The notes under the pieces are model-generated. The model was given only the letters and a program-made list of their open reading frames with translations, did no database searches and was not told the origin of the DNA. DNA of 64,000 nt, taken from Nakamurella lactea DSM 19367 (lineage in GTDB: Bacteria; Actinomycetota; Actinomycetes; Mycobacteriales; Nakamurellaceae). Positions 33,564 through 43,400 of this stretch are shown here, piece by piece (position 1 is the stretch's first letter; every line of letters begins with the position of its first letter). The position numbers and the translations under genes are program-made. Location of the stretch: positions 62,001-126,000 of the forward strand of contig NZ_AUFT01000007.1 in NCBI RefSeq assembly GCF_000426645.1. Reading direction: 5' to 3'.

Positions 33564-35038
33564 GCTCGTCATTGCTGATCCGCGGTGGTCGGGTGATCGA
33601 CCCCGGTGACGGCACCGATGCGGTGCGCGACGTGCTGGTCCGGGACGGGTCGATTGCCGAGGTGTCCGCGGCGATCGATGCCGCGGATGCGGAGGTTCTT
33701 GATGCCGCCGGTCTAGTCGTCGGGCCGGGCTTCGTTGACCTGCACAGCCACGTGCATTCGATCGCCGGGCAACGCCTGCAGGCTTTCGACGGGGTGACGA
33801 CGGCGCTCGATCTGGAGGCCGGGCTGATGCCGATCGGGCTGGCCTACTCCGCCGCGGCCGCCGAGGGCAGGCCGCTCAACTACGGGTTCTCGGCCTCCTG
33901 GGCGGCGGCCAGGGCGCAGGTGCTGATCGGCGTGCAGCCGGACGCCACCATCGACGGCACCCTCGGGTTGCTCGGCGACGTCGGCTGGCAGCGGTCGTCG
34001 ACGGCGGCCGAGCTGACCGGCTGGCTGGCCCTGCTCGAACGCGAGATCGCCGACGGCGCACTGGGTGTCGGGGTGCTGTTGGGCTACGCACCGCAGACCG
34101 ATCCGGCGGAGTACCTCGCGGTCGCGCGGCTGGCGGCCGCTGCCGGTGCGCCCACCTTCACCCATGTCCGCGAGCTGGTCGAGGCCGACCCCGGCACTCC
34201 CGTTGACGGATCCGACGAGGTGCTGCGGGCGGCCGCGGAGACCGGCGCGGCAATGCATCACTGTCATGTCAACTCCACCTCACGCCGACACATCGACCGG
34301 GTGCTGTCGGCCATCGAACGCTCGCGGCTGGCCGGCGCCAGGGTCACCGTCGAGACCTATCCGTACGGAGCCGGATCGACCGCCGTCGGCGCCGCGTTCC
34401 TGGCGCCGGAACGGTTGACGCACTGGGGAATCGAGCCGTCCAGCATGGTGGTCGTGGAGTCCGGTGAGCGGATCGGGTCGGTGGATCGGCTGCGGCAGTT
34501 GCGATCCGACCGACCGGCCACCGAGGTGCTGGTGGAGTTCCTCGACGAGAACAACCCGGTCGACGCCGCGCTGCTGCAGTCGTCGCTGGCCTTCCCCGAC
34601 GCCGTGGTGGCCAGCGACGCAATGCCGGTGCTGTCGCCCGGTCTGGTGGCCGACCCGCGGCGTTGGCCGCTGCCGGCCGATGGTGCCACCCACCCGCGGA
34701 CGGCCGGCACCTTCTGCCGGTCGTTGCGGACGATGGTGCGGGACAGCAATCAATGGAGCTGGCTGGAAGCGTTCCGGCGCTGCTCGTACCTGCCGTCCAG
34801 GGTGCTGGACGAGATCGCACCGACGGCGAAGGCCAAGGGGCACCTGGGGATCGGCGCCGACGCCGACCTGGTGCTGCTCGACCCGGATGTCGTCGGCGAC
34901 CGCGCCACCTACACCGCACCAACCCGGCCGTCGGACGGCATCCGGCACTTGCTGGTCAATGGCACCTCGGTCATCGCCGACGGGCAGTTGCTGGTCGATG
35001 CCTACCCGGGCCGTCCGCTGCGCGGCGAGCCGCGCTGA
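33560..35038 (+). CDS. N-acyl-D-amino acid deacylase-like amidohydrolase
   Basis: A 492-residue metal-dependent amidohydrolase. The N-terminal beta-sandwich leads to H62-S-H64 in FVDLHSHVHS. Later His residues (MHHCHVNS) and the catalytic Asp in VVASDAMPV complete the metal centre. ATHPRTAGTF is a hallmark of D-aminoacylases. Where the classic enzymes place a metal-bridging Cys (GNCG), this protein has E86 in LDLEAG, as in other branches of the family. It is the last gene of the operon and would release free amino acids from N-acyl-D-amino acids or related compounds. Lys carboxylation was not evident. Confidence 0.82.
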   Translation: MSSSLLIRGGRVIDPGDGTDAVRDVLVRDGSIAEVSAAIDAADAEVLDAAGLVVGPGFVDLHSHVHSIAGQRLQAFDGVTTALDLEAGLMPIGLAYSAAAAEGRPLNYGFSASWAAARAQVLIGVQPDATIDGTLGLLGDVGWQRSSTAAELTGWLALLEREIADGALGVGVLLGYAPQTDPAEYLAVARLAAAAGAPTFTHVRELVEADPGTPVDGSDEVLRAAAETGAAMHHCHVNSTSRRHIDRVLSAIERSRLAGARVTVETYPYGAGSTAVGAAFLAPERLTHWGIEPSSMVVVESGERIGSVDRLRQLRSDRPATEVLVEFLDENNPVDAALLQSSLAFPDAVVASDAMPVLSPGLVADPRRWPLPADGATHPRTAGTFCRSLRTMVRDSNQWSWLEAFRRCSYLPSRVLDEIAPTAKAKGHLGIGADADLVLLDPDVVGDRATYTAPTRPSDGIRHLLVNGTSVIADGQLLVDAYPGRPLRGEPR

Positions 35039-35043
35039 ACCTG

Positions 35044-35089
35044 TCGGGTGCACCAGCAGTGGCGTACAGCGCATTCCTGGTGCACCCGA
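35044..35089. terminator. Bidirectional hairpin terminator
   Basis: TCGGGTGCACCAG at 35044-35056 is matched exactly by its reverse complement at 35077-35089 across a 20-base loop. It sits between the convergent amidohydrolase (ends 35038) and MFS (ends 35103) genes, so it can end both transcripts. It marks the end of the peptide operon. Confidence 0.75.
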
Positions 35090-35102
35090 GGTGTTGTTCT
35101 CG

Positions 35103-36545
35103 TCAGACCCCGGCGCCGGCCCTTTGCGGGGCGGTGACGGACGCCTGTTGCCGTGCCGGAATCAGCGACGTCACCGCGGCCGCTAGCAGAGCCACACCCG
35201 CGCCGATCAGCAGGACGGTTCGGAAGCCGGCCTCCGAAGGCAGCGAGGTGCCACCGAAGTCCGTCGTCATCTGTGCCAGCAAAACCCCGATTACGGCGGC
35301 GGCGAACGAGGTCCCGATCGAGCGCATCAGGGTGTTGAAGCTGTTGGCGGAGGCGGTCTCCGACAGCGGCACGGCGCCCATGATGAGCGCCGGCATCGAA
35401 CCGTAGGCGAAGCCGGTGCCGGTACCGCAGATCAGCGTCACGACCAGCAGGCCGAGGGTGCTGCCGAGCAGCGGCATGGAGATCGCATAGCCGACCGCAA
35501 TCACCAGACCGCCGACGATCAGGGTCACCTTCGGGCCCTTGGCGGCCGAGAGCTTCGCACCGACCGGCGCCACCAGCATCATCATCAGGCCGGCCGGCGC
35601 CATCCACAGGCCCATCTGGATCATCGACTGGCCCAGGCCGTATCCGGTGGCGGCCGGCAGCTGCAGCAGTTGCGGGATCACCAGCGACTGGGCGTACATC
35701 GAGAAGCCGATCAGGATCGACGCGACGTTCGTCAGCAGAACCTGTGGACGTGCCGTCACCCGCAGGTCGACCAGCGGGTCCTTGGTCCGAAGCTCCCACC
35801 AGCCCCAGGCCAGCAGCACCGCCACCGATCCGATCAGCATGACGAGCGTGGTCGCGCTGCCCCAGCCCCAGTCCGAGCCCTTGGAGATGCCGAGCAACAG
35901 GGCGACAAGGGCAATGCCGATGCCGATCGCGCCGACCAGGTCGAACCGACTGCTGGTCTCCGCTTTCCGGCCGGCCGGAACCAGCGAGCTGACCAGGATT
36001 GCCACCACAACGCTGAGGCCGGCGGCGACCCAGAACAGCACCCGCCAGCTCGTGTTCTGCGCCACGATCGCGGCGAACGGCAGCCCGAGCGCGCCGCCGA
36101 CACCGAGCGAGGCACTCATCACGGCGACGGAGGAGCCGAGTTTCTCGGCCGGCACCACGTCGCGCATCAGGCTGATCCCGAGCGGGACCACGCCCATGCC
36201 GAGGCCCTGCAGGCCACGGCCGACGATCATCGGCAGCAACCCCGACGACAGCGCGCACACCACCGATCCGATGATCAACGGGACTGTGCACAGCAGCAGG
36301 ATTCGTCGCTTGCCGAACATGTCGCCCAGCCGGCCGGCGGTCGGCGTCGCGACGGCCGCGGTCAGCAGGGTCGCGGTCACCACCCAGGTGGCATTGGAGG
36401 CGGTGGTGTTCAGCATCTCCGGCAGGTTGCCGAGCAACGGCACCACCAGGGTCTGCATGATCGCGGCGACGATGCCGGCGAAGGCCAGCACCCCGACGAT
36501 CCGACCGGTCGCCGGCGCGGATGCGGACGGCGTGAGTTCACTCAT
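35103..36545 (-). CDS. MFS drug-efflux transporter (DHA2/EmrB-like, 14 TM)
   Basis: A 480-residue membrane transporter. The motif A loop is GRLGDMFGKRRIL between TM2 and TM3, and motif C-like GVGGALGLPFAAIVA lies in TM5. About 14 hydrophobic segments are visible, which fits the DHA2 proton-antiporter group that exports lipophilic drugs. The C-terminal tail is short and Ala/Gln-rich. It is divergent from a MarR gene across an AT-rich regulatory region. That arrangement is typical of a repressor-controlled efflux pump. Confidence 0.87.
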   Translation of the reverse strand: MSELTPSASAPATGRIVGVLAFAGIVAAIMQTLVVPLLGNLPEMLNTTASNATWVVTATLLTAAVATPTAGRLGDMFGKRRILLLCTVPLIIGSVVCALSSGLLPMIVGRGLQGLGMGVVPLGISLMRDVVPAEKLGSSVAVMSASLGVGGALGLPFAAIVAQNTSWRVLFWVAAGLSVVVAILVSSLVPAGRKAETSSRFDLVGAIGIGIALVALLLGISKGSDWGWGSATTLVMLIGSVAVLLAWGWWELRTKDPLVDLRVTARPQVLLTNVASILIGFSMYAQSLVIPQLLQLPAATGYGLGQSMIQMGLWMAPAGLMMMLVAPVGAKLSAAKGPKVTLIVGGLVIAVGYAISMPLLGSTLGLLVVTLICGTGTGFAYGSMPALIMGAVPLSETASANSFNTLMRSIGTSFAAAVIGVLLAQMTTDFGGTSLPSEAGFRTVLLIGAGVALLAAAVTSLIPARQQASVTAPQRAGAGV

Positions 36546-36623
36546 CTGGTACTCCCAAGGGATCAGCCGGGCAGAAAGTGACTGCCTGCGGATCGGCGAC
36601 CGGCCGACCCGGGAACCCTACAC

Positions 36624-36664
36624 GTGATGTGCATGATGCATATAATGTGTGTGTTACACATCAC
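36624..36664. promoter_or_regulatory. AT-rich divergent promoter/operator between MFS and MarR genes
   Basis: GTGATGTG at 36624-36631 is repeated inverted as CACATCAC at 36657-36664. Inside lies the palindrome TGCATGATGCA (36630-36640) and a consensus -10 box TATAAT at 36641-36646 reading toward the MarR gene. The AT-rich stretch stands out against its GC-rich surroundings. A MarR dimer pair bound here would block both directions, giving autoregulation plus control of the pump. No good -35 box was found. Confidence 0.65.
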
Positions 36665-36712
36665 CGTGATATACCTGGGGACAGCCACATCTATACCCAC
36701 GGAGGCACGGTG

Positions 36713-37210
36713 ATGGACGAGCCGATCTCGGCGCTGGAGTTCGAGACGATGCTGCTGGCCAGGCACGGGTACCTCTCCACCTCACGGACCCGCATCCCCG
36801 AGGGCAGGCTGGACCGCAGTGCCTACGTGGTGCTCAGTCGGATCGAACTCGACGGTCCGATGTCGATCGGGCAGCTCAGTGATGCCTTCCGGCTGGATGC
36901 GTCGACGGTCAACCGCCAGACCACCGCGATGATGAGAGCCGGTCTGCTGCAAAGGATCCCGGACCCGGACGGAGGCATCGCCCGGAAATTCCGGATCACT
37001 GAGCAGGGTCGGCGCCGGCTGCACAGCGACCGCGAGACGAACGTCAACGGCCTGAGCCAGATCCTGCGGGACTGGACGGCGGCGGAAATTTCGGACTTCG
37101 TCGAGGTCCTGGCCAGGTTCAATCGTGACATCGAGCGCGCAGAGGGAGCGGCCTGGCCGCGCCCACTACCTGCGACCCCGGCAGGCAAGAGGGCGGGCGA
37201 CGAGTCGTGA
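36713..37210 (+). CDS. MarR-family transcriptional regulator of the divergent MFS pump
   Basis: A 165-residue winged-helix protein. The helix-turn-helix is SIGQLSDAFRLDASTVNRQT followed by AMMRAGLLQR, and the wing is PDPDGGIARKFRITEQGRRRL. The N-terminal helix begins near LEFETMLLARHG. GGAGG at 36701-36705 supports the ATG at 36713. Its position opposite an efflux gene, with an inverted-repeat operator between, makes it the likely repressor of that pump, relieved by the exported compound. The ligand is unknown. Confidence 0.85.
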   Translation: MDEPISALEFETMLLARHGYLSTSRTRIPEGRLDRSAYVVLSRIELDGPMSIGQLSDAFRLDASTVNRQTTAMMRAGLLQRIPDPDGGIARKFRITEQGRRRLHSDRETNVNGLSQILRDWTAAEISDFVEVLARFNRDIERAEGAAWPRPLPATPAGKRAGDES

Positions 37211-37300
37211 GGTTGCCCGGCCTCGGTGTCGATGGCGGGGCGGGCCGATCGTCGTAGAGGTGATCGGGCCGACCGGGCCCTGACGAAAGGACGGAAGAAC

Positions 37301-37657
37301 ATGGCGAAGTACCTGATCGGGATCTACGGCGACGAGCAGCAGTGGGACAGCATGACCGAGCAGGAGCGGCAACGGATCGACGCCGGGCACCGCGCCTTCC
37401 ACGCGACGGCGGGTGCGGCCGTGCTGGCCGGCGGGGAGCTGATGTCGACCGTCACCGCAACGAGTCTGCGCGGCAGCGGCGACGGCGCACCGACCGTCAC
37501 CGACGGGCCGTTCCTGGAGACGAAGGAGGTGCTCGGTGGCTTCTACCTGATCGAGGCCGCCGACCTGGATGCCGCGGTCGCGCTGGCCCGGTTGCTCCCG
37601 GAGAACGGCGCCGGTCACAGCGGGGTGGAGATCCGGCCGATGACGGCCGCCAGTTGA
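37301..37657 (+). CDS. YCII-related (DGPF) domain protein
   Basis: A 118-residue YCII-type protein. The motif VTDGPFLETKEVLGGFYLIEA contains the DGPF..E-KE-L-GFY signature of the family, and the N-terminus MAKYLIGIYGDEQQW is typical. YCII proteins are usually encoded directly before ECF42 sigma factors, as here, and the pair is thought to act together. The stop overlaps the TTG start of the sigma gene. AAGGA lies upstream of the ATG at 37301. Molecular function is unproven; a ferredoxin-like fold with an active-site His-Asp dyad is known for the family. Confidence 0.85.
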   Translation: MAKYLIGIYGDEQQWDSMTEQERQRIDAGHRAFHATAGAAVLAGGELMSTVTATSLRGSGDGAPTVTDGPFLETKEVLGGFYLIEAADLDAAVALARLLPENGAGHSGVEIRPMTAAS

Positions 37658-38958
37658 CCCCGGACCCGCCGGACCCGACCGATCCGCCCGACCTACCGGC
37701 CCCGCTCGATCGGGTCCGGCAGGTGCTGGCCGCCGCTCACCGCACCGAGTGGGCCAGGGTGCTGGCGGCGACGGTCCGGGTCACCAGGGATCTCGACCTG
37801 GCGCAGGAGTGCTGTCAGGACGCGTATGCCAGGGCGTTGCAGACCTGGCCGGCCTCCGGCATCCCCGCATCTCCCGGCGGGTGGCTCACCACGGTCGCGC
37901 GGAACCGGGCAAAAGACGTGCTGCAGCGCGAGTCCCGGTTCCGGCGGGTGATGCCCCAACTGGTCGTCGACGATCCGGTCGAGGATCCGGCGGCCGATCC
38001 GAATGGCTCCCCGGCAGAGGTCCCGGTTGACGACCGGCTGGCCCTGATCTTCATCTGCTGCCACCCGACGCTGTCCGGGGATGCCCAGGTCGCACTGTCG
38101 CTGAGGCTGCTGTGCGGACTGTCCACCGCGGAGGTGGCCAGCGCCTTTCTGGTCACCGAATCCACCATGGCGGCCAGGATCACCCGGGCGAAGAAGAAGA
38201 TCAGTGGAGCGCGGATTCCCTTCCGGGTGCCCTCCGATCGCGACCTGCCGGAGCGGGTGGCGGTCGTCCTCGACGTTCTGCACCTGGTGTTCAGCACCGG
38301 ACACACCGCGCCGATCGGAGACCAACTGGTCCGCAACGACCTGCTGGACAACGCGATCGGCCTGACCCGTCAGCTCCGCGAGCTGCTCCCGGACCAGCCA
38401 GAGGTCGCGGCCCTGCTGGCGCTGATGCTGCTGATCGACGCCCGCCGGGACAGCCGGCTGACGCCGGCCGGTGAGTTGGTGCTGTTGCCCGACCAGGACC
38501 GCAGTCGGTGGGATCGGGGCAAGATCGACGAGGGTGCCCGGCTGTTGGCCGCCGCGCTCGCCGGATCGTCGCCGGGGACTTTCGCGGTGCAGGCGGCGAT
38601 CGCCGCCGTTCACGCCGAGGCGGCGTGCTGGGACGACACCGACTGGGCCGAGATCGTCGGGCTGTACGACCTGCTGCGCGCCCGGTGGCCATCGCCGGTG
38701 GTGGAACTGAACCGGGCCGTTGCGATCGGCATGCGGGACGGCCCGCAGGCCGGATTGGATGCCCTGCAACCACTGCTGGACGAATCGACGATCGCGACCT
38801 ACAGCTACCTGAGTGCTGCCCGGGCCGACTTCCTGCGCCGGCTGCACCGGTGGACGGAGGCGGCAGACGCCTACCAAGAGGCATTGGCGCTCACCGACAA
38901 CGCCGTCGAGCGTTCGTTCCTGAGTGGGCGGCTCGGCCAGGTTCGCGCACACCGCTGA
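37654..38958 (+). CDS. ECF42-family RNA polymerase sigma factor
   Basis: A ~434-residue sigma factor. Region 2 contains VTRDLDLAQECCQDAYARAL and GWLTTVARNRAKD near residues 45-90. Region 4 contains CHPTLSGDAQVALSLRLLCG and STAEVASAFLVTESTMAARI. Beyond region 4, about 200 residues form the TPR-like C-terminal extension diagnostic of ECF42 (LLALMLLIDARRDSR, YDLLRARWPSPVVELNRAVA). No anti-sigma factor is known for the group. The TTG start at 37654 overlaps the YCII stop (TTGA), so translation is probably coupled. A later in-frame GTG is a possible start because the first ~20 residues are Pro-rich. Confidence 0.85.
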   Translation: MTPDPPDPTDPPDLPAPLDRVRQVLAAAHRTEWARVLAATVRVTRDLDLAQECCQDAYARALQTWPASGIPASPGGWLTTVARNRAKDVLQRESRFRRVMPQLVVDDPVEDPAADPNGSPAEVPVDDRLALIFICCHPTLSGDAQVALSLRLLCGLSTAEVASAFLVTESTMAARITRAKKKISGARIPFRVPSDRDLPERVAVVLDVLHLVFSTGHTAPIGDQLVRNDLLDNAIGLTRQLRELLPDQPEVAALLALMLLIDARRDSRLTPAGELVLLPDQDRSRWDRGKIDEGARLLAAALAGSSPGTFAVQAAIAAVHAEAACWDDTDWAEIVGLYDLLRARWPSPVVELNRAVAIGMRDGPQAGLDALQPLLDESTIATYSYLSAARADFLRRLHRWTEAADAYQEALALTDNAVERSFLSGRLGQVRAHR

Positions 38959-39027
38959 CCGCCACCGACCAATTCGGGTCCGATGCAACCGAGTGGGTTC
39001 AGGCGGCACCCCGCACGCACTTCGCCG

Positions 39028-40422
39028 TCAGGCCGTTCCGTTGATCACCCGCAGCACCGCGGCCACCGAGGCGTCCACGTCAGCCTCGGTGGTGGCGTAG
39101 TTGGACACCGACACCCGGATCAGCCGCCGCCCGCGCCAGGTGGTGCCGCCGAGCCAGCAGGTGCCCTCCCGCTGCACGGCGTCGATGATCCTGTCCACCC
39201 GCGCCGGGTCCGCTGCACCGGGGTGCTCGACATCCACCAGCACCTGGTTCAGCACGACCTCGTTGACCACGGTGGCGCCGCCTTCGGTCAGACTGTCGGC
39301 GAACCGGCGGGCCAGTGCGCAACACCGCTCGACCAGATCGGCCACCCCGTCGCGACCGAGTTCGCGAAGGGCCGCCCAGACCGCAAAACCCCGTGCCCGG
39401 CGCGACGATTCGGGAACCAGATCGCCCGGCCCGTAGGAGATCGCCTCCGAGCCGGACAGGTACGAGGCTGAGTACGACATCGCGGTGGCCTGGGCGGCCG
39501 GGCGGGAGCAGAAGGCGAACCCGCTGTCGTACGGCACATTGAGCCACTTGTGCCCGTCGGCGCACCAGGAGTCGGCCAACTCCACACCGTCCACCAGCTG
39601 CCGCAGCCGTGGACTGGCGCCGGCCCACAACCCGAACGCCCCGTCGACGTGGACCCAGCCGCCGCGGGCGTGCGCCAGCTCGGCGCCGGCCCGCAGGTCG
39701 TCGAACGCCCCGGTGTTCACGTTGCCCGCCTGCAGACAGACGATGAGGGGTGTGTCGGCGGGGTCCGCCGCGAGAATCGTTGCCAGCGCGGCCATGTCCA
39801 TCGCACCGTGCCGGTCCGCCGGCACCGCCTCGATGCCGTCCGTGCCGAACCCGAGCAGCCGCAACGAGGCGTCGATGGTGGCATGCCGCTCCTGACCGGC
39901 CAGTACCCGTACCCGCGGCGCGCCGGTCAGCCCGCGGGCACCGACGTCCCAACCGGCCGCCGCCAGCACGTGCTGACGGGCCGCGGCCAGGCCGACGGTG
40001 TTCCCGCCCTGGGCGCCGGTGACGAAGCCCACCGAGGCGCCGGCCGGGATGCCGAGCAGGTCCTTGAGCCAGCCGCCGGCCACCCGCTCGGCCGCGGCCG
40101 CCGCCGGCGAGAGCACCGCGTTGAACGCGGCCTGGTCCCAGCCGGTGGCCAGCATGTCCGCCGCGGTGGCGGCCGGCAGCGCGCCGCCCACCACGAAGCC
40201 GAAGAACCGCGGACCGGCGCTGCCCATCAGTCCAGGGCCGGCACCGATCAGGTCGGCGATCACCTGCCCGGCCGGTACTCCGTGGTCGGGCAACGGACCC
40301 TCGAACGCCGGCAGTACCCCGGCCAGATCGGCTCGCGGCGCCACCGGACGTTCGGGCAGTCCCGCGCGGAACCGCCCGGCCTCGTCAGCAACGGTGTGCA
40401 GCAGTTCGGTGAGGTCATCCAT
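39028..40422 (-). CDS. PLP-dependent group II amino acid decarboxylase
   Basis: A ~464-residue enzyme of the aromatic-L-amino-acid/glutamate decarboxylase family. The PLP lysine is about K293 in CADGHKWLNVPYD. The cofactor-binding aspartate lies in WVHVDGAFGLWA, and FVTGAQGGNTVGLAAAR matches the phosphate-binding region. RRARGFAVWAALRELGRDG follows, as in this family. The substrate (Tyr, Trp, Dopa, Glu or other) is not evident. ATG at 40422 is taken; a GTG one codon upstream is also possible. It converges on the ECF42 gene with a 69-base gap and stands 19 bases after the hexosaminidase stop site on the other side. Confidence 0.83.
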   Translation of the reverse strand: MDDLTELLHTVADEAGRFRAGLPERPVAPRADLAGVLPAFEGPLPDHGVPAGQVIADLIGAGPGLMGSAGPRFFGFVVGGALPAATAADMLATGWDQAAFNAVLSPAAAAAERVAGGWLKDLLGIPAGASVGFVTGAQGGNTVGLAAARQHVLAAAGWDVGARGLTGAPRVRVLAGQERHATIDASLRLLGFGTDGIEAVPADRHGAMDMAALATILAADPADTPLIVCLQAGNVNTGAFDDLRAGAELAHARGGWVHVDGAFGLWAGASPRLRQLVDGVELADSWCADGHKWLNVPYDSGFAFCSRPAAQATAMSYSASYLSGSEAISYGPGDLVPESSRRARGFAVWAALRELGRDGVADLVERCCALARRFADSLTEGGATVVNEVVLNQVLVDVEHPGAADPARVDRIIDAVQREGTCWLGGTTWRGRRLIRVSVSNYATTEADVDASVAAVLRVINGTA

Positions 40423-40441
40423 CACCGAAGCCTAGGCCGGG

Positions 40442-43400
40442 TCAGGCGATCGGGTAGGCCTGCAGCTCGTACAGCGAATAGCCGTAGGCGGTGCCACGGG
40501 CTACCCCCTGCATGCGCAGGTACGACACGTCGCCGGCCTCGATCCACAGCGTCTGCACACCACCAAGGCCGCCGCTGACGGTAGCCGCCGTTGTCCACTG
40601 CACACCGTCGGCGGACGTCTGCAGGGTGAAGTCCTTACCGAAGGCCGACTCCCAGCGCAGCACCACCTTGCCGAGTCGGGCCGGCGCCGCGAACTTCACC
40701 TGCAGCCACTCGCCGTCGGCGTGGTTCGAGCTCCACCGGGTGCCGTTGTTGCCGTCGATCGCGTGGTCAGGAGTGAACTGCGGCAGATCGTCCTCCGTGC
40801 TGGAAGCCGTTGCGACGCCGCCGTTCGCAGCGAGCGCGATATTGGTGTCACTCACCTTCGGGTGCACCCGGAGCACCGCGGCCGCCGACACCGGAGCCCC
40901 CGAGTGCGGGGTGAATCCGGCGGTGACCGGATACTCGCCGACAGTCGACGACGAGACGGTGGCCGGCAGCGTCAGCTGGTCGCCGCGGTGCACGGTGATG
41001 CTCCTGGTGGCCGGCTTGACCTTCACCCCCTTCGGGGCGATGAGTTGCCAACGCCCGCGCTGGTCGGTGATCCGGGTCGCGGTGATGGTGGTGGTCAGCT
41101 CGGTCGGTGTCGCCACCGTCGTCTCGGCCACCGCCGGGCTGACGCCGATCTCCGCGGCCGCGACATCGGCGTACCAGGGCACGATCTCGGCGATCTTCGG
41201 GGCCGCCGAACCCGGCGTCCAGAGCAACCGGATCGCGGTAGCGCTGTCGCTGCCCGCCGATCGGGCGGTCAGTTCGGTGTAGCCGGATGCGGCCAGTGCA
41301 CCGATGGTGTGCCACTGCCCGTCGAGCTGCACCTGCACGTCGGCCTGCCCGGTGCCGGCTACCACCACCGCATCCAGCGGCCGTGCGTTCGACAACGTCA
41401 GCAACAAGGCGTCGCCGTCGGCCGGTGCCGAGGCGGCGGAGTAAGCGGTGTCCGGATCGCCGTCGGCCGCCGCGTGCAGGGAGGAACCGGTTGCCGCGGA
41501 CGGGGTTCCGCTCACCGTGCCGACGCTGGTGTCCGGGCCGACCACCTGGAATTCCCGGACGACCACCCAGTTCGTCTGGGCCGCGGTCGCCCGCATCCGC
41601 ACGTACCGGGCGGCGGTCCCGGCCGGCAGGTCGGCGCTGATCTCCGCCTGGTCCGAGTAGCTGCCGATCGGCGTCCAGGTCGTCCCGTCGGCGGAATACT
41701 CCAGGACTCCGTCGTGGATGTAGTCGTCGACGCTGCCGGACTTGCTCATCAGCAGCTTCACCGCCGAGATGTCCTTCACCGCCCCGAGATCGACCTGCAC
41801 GGTGTCGCCGGGATTGGGTGCGGCAGAGCTCCAGAAGAAGGTGGCATCGTTGCCGTCGACCATGTTCGAGGGCAGGTAGCTCTGGTAGGTGGCCATCGAA
41901 CTGCCGGCGGTGACCCGCTCGCCGGCGGTACCCAGCCAGCGATCGTTCGCCGTCAGCGCATCGTTGATGAAGCGATCCAGTACGCCGTCGCCGACCTGCA
42001 CCGCCGCGTCGCCGCCGAGACCGTGATAGGTCACCGTCTTTGCCTGCGCCATCGCCGCGGTCGCCGCCGCGCGGTCGGTCAGGGCCGCGGCGCCGTCCCC
42101 GGCGCGCTGGTCGGCCAACATCCGCAGTGCTGCCCTGGCCGAGCTGCCCCACAGCTCCGTCGCGGCCAGCCACGGCGCCGCGTCGGTGACGAACGACGGG
42201 TTGTCCATCCGGTCGGTCAGCGTCTGCCTGGCACCCTGGATCACCGCGAGATAGCGGTCGAGGGAGGCCAGGGCCCGGGCGTCGCCGGCGTTCCACGCCG
42301 TCCAGAACTGTGCGGTCCGATCGGCCAGCACCGGCGCCTGCCTGGTGTCCAGGATGGAGTAGTACTCGAGGTCGGCGAACGCGGCCAGCGCCTCCCTGGT
42401 CGCCGGATCGCCGCCGGCCAGCTCGGTGATGCCGGCCTGCCAGGCGGCATCGGCGTCGTAGCCCGTGTCGTTCCAGGTGTAGTCGGCAACCCCGAACAGG
42501 GCCAGCTTGGATGCCTCTGCCTGGATCATCGGGTTGGCGGTGATGCCGAACACCGGCAGCCCGGGGTCGCGGCCGACATACGGCCCCAGCAGCAATCGGC
42601 TGGTGGTGTAGTCGTTGACCGGGTAGTTGTCCCAGATCAGGATGTCGTGCCCGAAGACCGTGTTCGCGGCCTGGGCCTGGGACTTGGTGATCGCGGCCGG
42701 CACCACACCGACGCCGGTCCATTCGACGATGATCGACGGGTCGAGGTCGGCCTTGATCGCGCTGATGTACGGGCTGTTGCTCACCGTGTAGTACTCGGTC
42801 GGCACCATTTCCAGCCGCTGTGCCCCGTCATGGGTGGCGATGAAGCTCTGCTGGACCTGGTTGAGTAGATACGCCTGGGCGTGGCCGGCGGCGGCACCAC
42901 CGGTACCCCACTTCGCCCGGTCGGCGTCGCAGTTCCAGTTCGTGTAGCTGATGTCGTCCAGCGGTACCGCGAAGGTCCGAACGCCGATGTCCCACAGGGT
43001 TTGGAACTTCGCCACCAGGGCCTGCTCGTCGGCGGCCGACGAGTAGCAGACGGACAGCCCGGGGGACAGCGCGTAGGTGAACTCGACATGGTTGGCCCGG
43101 GCCCGATCGACCAGGGTCTTGAGGGCCGCGAGTTGGTCGGCGGGGTACGGATCGCGCCACTGCGCCCGCAGATACGGGTCGTCCTTCGGCGAGTAGACGT
43201 AGGTGTTCATCTTGTGCGTGCCGTAGAAATCCAGCTGGCGCAACCGTTGTGCGTCCGACCAGGGGTAGCCGTAGAAGCCTTCGATGGTGCCGCGCAGGGC
43301 CAGTGAGGGCCAGTCCCGGACCTGCACACCGGGGATGCCGGCGTTGCCGTGGTCCTTCGTCACCAGCTGGCGCAGGGTTTGCGCGGCGTAGAAGGTGCCG

